Made by a program: the position numbers and the translations under genes. The notes below the pieces were generated by a model. The model worked only from the letters and a program-made list of their open reading frames with translations, was not told where the DNA came from and made no database searches. A stretch of 36,795 bases of DNA from Obelidium mucronatum (lineage: Eukaryota; Chytridiomycota; Chytridiomycetes; Chytridiales; Chytriomycetaceae), in contig JAIVFH010000265.1 of the NCBI GenBank assembly GCA_025765595.1, positions 1 through 36,795 on the forward strand. The letters run 5' to 3'. This document shows, in pieces, positions 29,930 to 36,795 of the stretch. Numbering within the stretch: position 1 is the stretch's first letter; each line of letters begins with the position of its first letter.

Positions 29930-30346
29930 AGACTCAGCCAATGATTTTTCAAGAGTTCTTTCTGGGAAAGAATTCCTTGTTCTTTTTTTGTTATTGGGGG
30001 AAGAAGTTGTGAGACTGGATCTTTCTACTTTGAATTTTGCTTTGCTCTCTTTTATTGAGATGATTTCATTTATATCATTAAAGGGATTTGAGCATATTTT
30101 TGAATCTCGTTCTACAAAACTCCGGGTTTGTACTTGGAGTACGATTGTTGAACATGCATAACCTCACTTGGTCGTAATGAAGGACCAGGTGTTGTGGAAC
30201 GACTGACGCCATCTCCGCCAAAGACAAAGTCTGGATATGCAGAATTACGTGAATCTCCCCTCAAACTTTCAGAAACAGCAAAACTTCGTGTCGTGCTGAC
30301 TTTTCTGCTTCTCCGCGACACTGTCGGGAACCAATTTACAGAAGTC
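29930..30346. other. Non-coding gap between convergent genes
   Basis: 417 bp between the Vts1 stop and the stop of the leftward hypothetical gene. It is T-rich in the first half. Short open frames on both strands lack any protein-like pattern. No RNA gene, repeat or clear polyadenylation hexamer was seen. Confidence 0.5.
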
Positions 30347-32302
30347 TCAGTTCCCCCCCTCCTCCAATTGCGATGGAATCGCATCAAATCGATGGTTATG
30401 CTTTGTATTCTTGCTCGGAGTAGCCGCTCGCCCTTTTACAAAAGAATTAAACGGATCCTTGCTCATTCTCTTTCCTTGCTCTACAGCCAACAACTCTTGA
30501 ACTCTCTTCATTTTCCGCACTTCCCATCCAGTTCTTAAATCCCTGTATTCGGCAGCTGTCCACCAACTATCTGTTTTGGGAAGACTTGCTTCAGCGCCAT
30601 CCTCATCATCCAAAACTATCGGCGCCGTTTTAGGGAAGACCGCTACCTTATGGATAGGTAGCAATCCTTTCCCACGTTTCGACTTGCCGCCAAAAAAGTG
30701 CTGATACACCTCTTCATCAATCTCGTCGTCTTCGTCATCGACAGCAGGAGTCCGTATCCGTCGATGAACTACATTTCGCGTCAGCCCGTGGGTTTTCAGA
30801 ACCTGTGATACATTGATACTCGGCTTGGCGATCTCCATGGGGATATAAAATGCACGACTAAGGAGTTCACGCGGAATATTCGTTTCACCAAATGATATGA
30901 GTAAGTTATGTAAAGTGTCCAGTTCTTGGGTTTGGAGTTTCCGGAACGGTGTGTCTGGGTTGGGGATGTTTTGAATCCGGACACGTTTTCCGCCTCCGGG
31001 GGTTGTCGCAGTGGTGGTGTTTTGTTGGTATGAGTATGGACTTGTTGTTGTTCGGTAGTTGTATCGAGAGGGTTGTTGGAATCGGAAAGGAGACGGTGTC
31101 GCATTGATGCTTCCTTGACGAAAAATTGTCATCAAGTTTCCAGAATTGCCTGGACGCGAAGTGTTGATTGTGAGACGGGTGAGACTAGATGTACTTCCAA
31201 CAACGAGGGAAGGTACTGTTGCTGCCGTTGATGGAATTGTTGAAAGTGCGTTGGTTGATGGAGTAGAAGTTACTGTGTAGGAGTTTCGGTGGTTCTGTAT
31301 CTGTTTTAACTGCTGCGGGTTCATTGATGGGCGTCGCATATTGTCCATCTTTACTATCGACTTTGAGCGACTCATGTTGCTATTCGATAACGCTATATTG
31401 AGGCTACTCCCATTTTTTTTCAAGCTGGTGGTTCCAGTTCCAAGGAAGCTCGAGCCAGCCAGACTGTTAGAATTATCAATGGAAGGTCGACTAAGACTCT
31501 TTCCTTTACTTGGTGAAATGTTGTTTCCGTTCGATGCTTTTGCTGACGTTCTTTCGGTGACGGAGGCTTTGCCAGTTGTTGAATTCCTGATGGGTATCAA
31601 AATACATTCAACGAACAATAACAGCGCATAAAAACCCTACTTGGCTGCGAAACTGTGTCTCTTTTTGCTTCCTTTATCTCCCTTTCTTCCCATGCTGGTT
31701 GCGACTGAAACAGCGTCATTATCACCGCCCTCAACTAAGGCGGATACCTGATGAGGCGGTTCAGCTTTCCGATAAACAGGTCTCGAATAATTAGCCAATA
31801 GAACACGCGTGTGGCCTCTCTCTGGATGTTTTGCCTCCATCTCCAGTTGCCTTTTCCGCCGAATCATGTTCATGAACAGATCAGGCATTTTGTAAGGAAA
31901 CTTGTGTACTGGCTCAGCGGCTTTTGCAACTACAGCTGCAAGAGCAACATCTTCAAGTTTTCCAGAAAGCGGAGTTTGTTCGTTTCCTATTGTTGATCCG
32001 CCAGTTTGAAGATTTGAGATGCGACGACCAAGAGCGAGAACTGAATTGCTCCGGCTATCGTTTGAAATATCAACTCTCGAGTGCGATCGAATAGTTGAAA
32101 GTCGGCTCGTGCTGAGCTTTGACGCTGCGGCTGTAGGGCCTGGGGCAAGGTTCTCGACTTCAGGAACAAGAGGAATATTCCCTAGATCTGGCAGAGATGG
32201 AACAGTTTTCAGGTCCACGTAAGCGTCTATTCGCGGATCATCGCGAACAAGCGATGCTGGAAAAGGAAGAACGCGGCCAGTTGTTCCAGGTCGAAGTGGC
32301 AT
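30347..32302 (-). CDS. Hypothetical Ser/Thr-rich, largely disordered protein
   Basis: Two exons, 31641-32302 and 30347-31586, joined by a 54-nt intron; phases close to 633 residues. The N-terminus (MPLRPGTTGRVLPFPASLVR) is orderly, then long Ser/Thr/Asn/Pro-rich stretches suggest disorder. Basic patches recur (MIRRKRQLEMEAKH, GRKGDKGSKKRHSF). The C-terminal 200 residues look more structured: LDTLHNLLISFGETNIPREL, an acidic patch DDEDDEIDEEVYQHFFGGKSK, and WWTAAEYRDLRTGWEVRKMKR. No known domain is recognised. The mixture of basic and acidic patches would fit a nuclear or cytoskeletal scaffold, but that is a guess. It is convergent with Vts1, and its start lies 71 bp from the UROD stop on the same strand. 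Confidence 0.7.
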
Positions 32303-32373
32303 GATTGAACAAAGGAAGAATATAGATCAATAATTAATTGTTTACTAAAAACATATCATTCATCTCATTCCAG

Positions 32374-33803
32374 CTACTTTTTCTTTGCTGGAGAACTTGC
32401 TTCCGATTCTCTCGCGGCCTTCCGCTTTTTGGCTGTAGGAGTATTTGCATTCTTGGCAGTTGAGTACTCCTTCTGTTTAAGTCACATTCGATTAGTAACT
32501 GAAATCGTTCAACAAAAAAAAGAATAACATACGATTGCGGTCAAGTAGGCCTTCAAATGCTCTGGATCGTGATCGGGATACATTCCATGTCCCAAGTTGG
32601 CAATATATCCACTTCCAGTTCCGAATCCATCCAGCATTTCTTCAACTGCACTTTTAATCTTTTCAACAGGTGCATAGAGCAAAGAAGGATCCGCGTTTCC
32701 TTGCACAGTCTTTTTCTTGACAATCTTGCGAACAGCGCTTGGGGCCAAAGTGAATCCCACTTGCACAACGTCGTACTGGGATTTGTTCAAATCTTCAAGA
32801 GCATAATCGGCATTTCTCGCAAAGATGACAATAGGTGCCTGACAGTCCAAACGAATCACAGTTAATAAACTCAAAGAACAAAATCAAAGAAGTCACCTCC
32901 AGATCCAAGTCCTTCAGTTGTGCCTTCACTCTTGACGCAATGTCCAGCAATCCTGGCAACACAAATTCATTGAATTCAGCCGGTGCCAATTCTCCAGCAT
33001 TTGAATCAAACACCTGGAGCATTTGGGCTCCAGCCTTTACTTGGGCCACCAGATAATTCACGCAAACGTCCGTTAAGTATCCGAGAAGTTCTTTACTCGC
33101 TTCAGGATACTTGTACAACCATGTTTTTGCTTTGGAGTAGGTTTTGCTTCCGCCGCCTTCGATCATGTACGCCATTAGTGTCCAGGGAGCTCCAGTGAAA
33201 CCAATGAGAGGGACGCGTCCGTCCAGTTTGGTTCGGGTGAGTGTGATGGCATCCATCACGTACCCAAGAGTTTCCTTAATATCTGGGTTGGTTATCAACA
33301 ACGAAAGATCGTCAGGCGTCTTTAAAGGTTTTGGAAAGTGGGGACCGACTTTCTCCAGCATTTGCACTTCCTAAACAGTTGAGGTAGTAGCGGGATTAAT
33401 AATGAATTCAACAGTCATCTCCATGATTCAAATACAACCATTCCCATTGCCTGTGGAACAACCAGAATATCCGAAAAGATGATTGATGCATCGAGAAGAC
33501 CTTCGTAGCGGTCGATTGGCTGCAGGGTTACTTCACAGGCCAGCTCTGGTGTTCTGCAGATGGTAAAGAAGTCGTTCCGCTTGCGCGCCTCTCTGAATTC
33601 TATTGGCGCAAAGCAGAGCAGTCAGTCCCTCAGCCACTCAGCCACTCAGTACACCAAATCAACGCACCCGGCAAGTAGCGCCCCGCCTGGCGCATAATCC
33701 ACACTGGCGTCCGTTCAACTTTTTCGCCCTTCGCCGCGCGCAGAATTAAGTCGTTTTTCAGCGGCGGAAAGTCGGCGGCGGTCAGAAGTTGCGGCGGCGC
33801 CAT
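32374..33803 (-). CDS. HEM12: Uroporphyrinogen decarboxylase with basic C-terminal tail
   Basis: Five exons: 33668-33803, 33439-33599, 32897-33370, 32533-32838 and 32374-32472. They close to 391 residues. Family signatures: [15 protein letters not shown] near residue 35 (the RQAGRY substrate-binding motif); [33 protein letters not shown] (with the catalytic Asp); and [17 protein letters not shown]. The enzyme removes four carboxyl groups from uroporphyrinogen III to give coproporphyrinogen III in haem synthesis, in the cytosol. The usual fold ends at about [13 protein letters not shown]. Here about 28 more residues follow, including [11 protein letters not shown] and ending AKKK, which looks like a nuclear-localisation-type tail. 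The ATG is 48 bp from that of the divergent TFIIIC gene. Confidence 0.95.
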
Positions 33804-33851
33804 CGTTTTTGTGTGTTTTTTGTTTGTTTTTTGTTTTGTTTTTGGAAAAAG
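33804..33851. promoter_or_regulatory. 48-bp T-rich spacer between UROD and TFIIIC subunit starts
   Basis: The + strand is almost entirely T with scattered G (runs of 5-6 T), ending GGAAAAAG before the ATG. Both genes start here in opposite directions, so it is presumably a shared bidirectional promoter, resembling the spacers at 2975 and 9803. Confidence 0.5.
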
Positions 33852-36461
33852 ATGGACGCAGAAACACCGAAAGAAGACGCAAAGAAACGCGGCCGGGCGC
33901 CAAAAGAACCAAAAGAAGCCAAGGAATCAAAGGAGCCAGCCGCAAAGAAGGCGAGGGTTGCCAAGGAGCCAAAGGAGCCGAAGGAAAAGAAAGCCAAGGA
34001 GCCAAAAACACCAAAGACTCCAAAGACTCCAAAGACCCCGAAAGAACCGAAAGAGCCAAAGGAACCAAAGGAGCCGAAAGAGCCAAAACCAAAGAATCCG
34101 CGAAAAACTCCTGCGCCAAAACGAGTGAAAAAGACAGATGCTGCTGTTGCCGACGCCGAAAGCCCTCTTGTGGTCGACTTGGACGAGCAAACAGACAATA
34201 TCGATGCACGAGACCAGCAAAAAGGAAACGTGGAAACTCAGAAACCAAAACCTAAATCTGCTCGCTCGACTCCAAAACCTGCTTCAGCAAAGAAACCTCG
34301 CGCCAACACTCCAAAGATTCGCCCCGCGGCGACAAGTAGAGCTTCAAAGAACTGGCATATGGATCTTTATCCATCTCACGTCTTTGTGGATCCTATGGAA
34401 TGCGTAGCGCCCCCACCTCTGTTCCAATCTGTCAGACCACATGCCTCCAAAGATTTTACATTGGTCGCGGATGCTGAATTACGCCCCTTCTTGCCTGTTT
34501 CGTACGGAAATCCGGAATCAGGCGCTCGAATTATTTCAAACGTATCTCTCCTTGATTCTACGGACATAGATCCCGACGAAGCAGAAAACTCCAAGTTCTC
34601 GCTCCCTCTGTTTTCTGCACATTCATTGATCCCTGGAGAACTTGATCGAGCTAAATTTGTTTTGAATTGCGGTGGATCCGTTTGGGGTTTGGACTGGGCA
34701 ACTGTAAATAACCATGGTAAACTCAACAACGTTATGTTTTTAATACTTCTCGGCTTACCACCGTTTTTTAGAATATCAATATCTTGCGGTTGGCGGATAT
34801 CAAACAACAACTGAGAGTCATCATTTACTTGGAGTCAAGCAAGGAAAACTAAATGATAGAGATGATTCCTTGAAAGGGTGCATTCAGATTTGGAGAGTGG
34901 ATACAACAGGAGCAGAAAATCCCACGCTGGAATTGGCTATATTAACTGAATTCGGGGTGGTTTATGGTCTACAGTGGGGCGACGGGGCGTATTTCGAAGA
35001 CTTGAATGATTTCCATACCCAGGTATTCTTTGTCAGATACTCTATCGACGCAAATCAACCATATGAATCCTAGAAAGTGGCTGGGTCTGTGAAAGAGAGG
35101 GAAGTGGCCCGGCTAGGCCTTTTGGCTGTCACTTTTGGTGATGGCAGTTGTCGTGTCATCAACGTACCACATCCAAGGCCTCTCAAACAAGAATTGGGCG
35201 TTCCGGAAAATCAACCTGCTTTCGGTGAATATCCCTCTTTTGTTAACATATGTGCTATTATTTAACCATCCAAAAAAAACCATGACAAAGTCAAATGCGA
35301 CAACTTTTTATTCGTAGCAACACTTGATGATACCCTACTTTGGAAACCGACGTGGGGGGGTCCTGATATACTTGCAACTGGTTGCGCAAATGGTGAGATT
35401 GGCGCATTTCAGTTAATATCAAGCAAAGTAAATTCAAGACATCAACAGGAAACATTGCTATTTGGGATATCAAAGGCGCTTTACAACAGCGAGTCGATCA
35501 AGCTGGTGAACTTGATTCAGAAAGTCGCTCAGATCCGATTTTGTGCTTCCCCGCACACAACACAGCAATTTCTCAGATACAATGGGATGATCAACGGGAT
35601 GGCACCGAAGGAAGCTCTGTCGGACACCAGATCTTGAGCTGTGGATACGATGGGCAGATGCTGCAATGTGATATCAGAGATCCATATAACCCTGTTCAGT
35701 TGTATAAAATTCGAGGTCTGGTCCTGAAATTTTAAGAATTTTGACTGCGATTCTTACTGCTTTTTACACACAGGCGTTATGACAGCAATGTGTCAGGCGG
35801 CGCATCTGAACGCGTTTTGTGCTGTTGATTCCGACAATACACTCCGGTATTTCCGTCAATGCGGTGGTGAAGACGAACCGGCCGCAAAGAATGACAAACC
35901 TGGAGTAGAGGGAGAATCTCAATTTAAGTCGGTTGGCGTCGGTTCCCACATGTCCTGTATTTGGGTACTCATGAACTTTTATCAGTCCCACCGATTTGAA
36001 AGAATTTTCTAATCTATTTTTCTGCTCAGGATATTGCAGTTTCTCCGTATCTTCCATTTGTTGCTTCTGTTGGGGCCGATGGATGCGCCAAAACTTCAAA
36101 CATGAATCGTACCATGACAAAATCCTATCGACCTATCCAAGTTAATTTCTATCAACTTGGTTATGACTCAAGTACCAAAGTGTTCACCTACCTTGAAGAT
36201 ACCAAAGAAGAGGTTTGGTTTAATTTGAGTTATTCCGATGACTGATGTCAATTTAAAAATCCAAGCCTTTGACGGATTTGATCAAGAAGGGCGAGGCTCC
36301 CTCCCTCCTTTTTTCCCCAGAAATAGCTCTGCACAAGGTGAGTTTCATGGTGTGCATGATCTTAATTTCCAATACATGCGTTGCAGATTTCTTTCAACAA
36401 AAACAAATCGAGTCTGGACTGGATAGCTACAGGAGGAGCTGCTGGTTTAGTGGCGCATTGA
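33852..36461 (+). CDS. TFIIIC WD40 subunit (Sfc6/GTF3C2-like)
   Basis: Nine exons: 33852-34716, 34772-35022, 35074-35224, 35291-35392, 35449-35715, 35774-35964, 36030-36212, 36266-36337 and 36387-36461. They close to 718 residues. Residues 1-165 are a highly charged Lys/Glu/Pro tail with KEPKEPKEP and KTPKTPKTP repeats, like histone H1 tails. From about residue 280 a WD40 propeller follows: [26 protein letters not shown] (in two pieces: [10 protein letters not shown] and [10 protein letters not shown]), then [55 protein letters not shown] and a final [13 protein letters not shown]. This matches the TFIIIC subunit that binds box B with its partner to recruit RNA polymerase III at tRNA genes. 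Confidence 0.83.
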
Positions 36462-36493
36462 AAGCGTCTTTAATAATTTGGCTAGAAAGGATA

Positions 36494-36499
36494 AATAAA
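36494..36499 (+). terminator. AATAAA polyadenylation-like signal of TFIIIC gene
   Basis: The hexamer is 32 bp past the TGA at 36459-36461, before the convergent listerin gene. Confidence 0.45.
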
Positions 36500-36569
36500 A
36501 GAGTTTTGCCCGTGTGAATGATATTATTATTATAAACTATTAACGACATGTCACAAAAAACTCATGCTA

Positions 36570-36795
36570 TCAAAGCTCGCTGCGACACATGGGGCATTGA
36601 GTATTGCCACTAGTCCGTATCCACTTGAACAAACAGGCAGCGTGGAACTTGTTTTTACACGTTCGACATGTCCTGCTTGGAAGACTTCTATCAATAACAC
36701 CAACCACCGAATAGCCTGGACAAAAAACCGCTATAAGAAAACAAACGACCCAAAAAAACAAGAAAAAATAACTAGAAGCTTACAAATGGCACACT
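36570..36795 (-). CDS. LTN1: Listerin (Ltn1) E3 ubiquitin ligase, C-terminal RING end only
   Basis: Two exons are visible, 36784-36795 and 36570-36715, split by a 68-nt intron; the rest of the gene lies beyond the right edge. Joined, they give CAICYSVVGVIDRSLPSR followed by TCRTCKNKFHAACLFKWI and TQCPMCRSEL. This is the C-terminal RING of listerin, whose hallmark is the TCKNKFHxxCLFKW block. The first zinc pair (CAIC) comes from the small edge exon. Listerin binds the 60S ribosome and ubiquitinates stalled nascent chains in ribosome quality control. Full family members are about 1500-1800 residues, so most is missing here only because of the window limit. Confidence 0.88.

Noticed and set aside
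1..36795. tRNA genes, rRNA, CRISPR arrays, transposons
   Set aside because: A visual scan found no convincing tRNA B box with paired arms, no transposase or reverse transcriptase motifs and no regularly spaced repeats; a dedicated search was not possible.

Overview
The window is eukaryotic nuclear DNA, most likely from an early-diverging (chytrid-type) fungus. Genes are compact and on both strands, with many short GT-AG introns, mostly about 50-100 nt. The content includes a Dicer, a UROD, a TFIIIC subunit, Vts1, NCS-1/frequenin, Lunapark, an ATRIP/Lcd1-like checkpoint protein, fungal-style BTB proteins with a MATH-like C-terminus, and a plant-type LRR protein with an F-box-like start. The phylum is inferred from gene style and no marker gene was tested. 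Exon models were built by hand from splice sites and checked by phase arithmetic. Most multi-exon models close exactly in frame.

Layout. 1-2974 (-): tandem BTB/MATH-like genes, the first cut by the left edge. 3005-5214 (+): ATRIP-like gene. 5222-6172 (+): GC-rich transglutaminase-like gene without a usable ATG. 6452-9802 (-): Lunapark, a tiny SAP30-type Sin3-binding protein and a PUB-like coiled-coil protein. 9853-11643 (+): Lines-like protein. 11842-17376 (+): Dicer in 12 exons. 17521-18006 (-): isochorismatase-like hydrolase. 18233-19322 (+): secreted acid phosphatase. 19345-22450 (+): tandem SET-MYND genes. 22604-22957 (-): small Ala-rich membrane/secreted protein. 23131-25667 (+): tandem pair of an unrecognised family. 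25863-26696 (+): LRR protein. 26904-27614 (+): secreted repeat precursor with ten dibasic sites. 27729-28550 (+): NCS-1. 28608-29929 (+): Vts1. 30347-32302 (-): disordered hypothetical protein. 32374-33803 (-): UROD. 33852-36461 (+): TFIIIC WD40 subunit. 36570-36795 (-): RING end of listerin, cut by the right edge.

The genes are mostly unrelated housekeeping functions, not one pathway. Themes that recur are RNA silencing and decay (Dicer, Vts1), chromatin and transcription (SAP30-like, SET-MYND, TFIIIC), DNA-damage signalling (ATRIP-like) and ribosome quality control (listerin). Three gene pairs are tandem duplicates. Three head-to-head pairs have start codons only 30-50 bp apart across T-rich spacers.

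The most novel-looking item is the 236-residue secreted precursor at 26904-27614. It is built from repeated short peptides separated by KR/RR sites, like a Kex2-processed pheromone or other secreted-peptide precursor. Two structural points also need attention. Several introns appear to be only 28-38 nt. The stretch 18.6-24.9 kb contains many one-base-extra frame breaks, which look more like unpolished sequence than gene decay.
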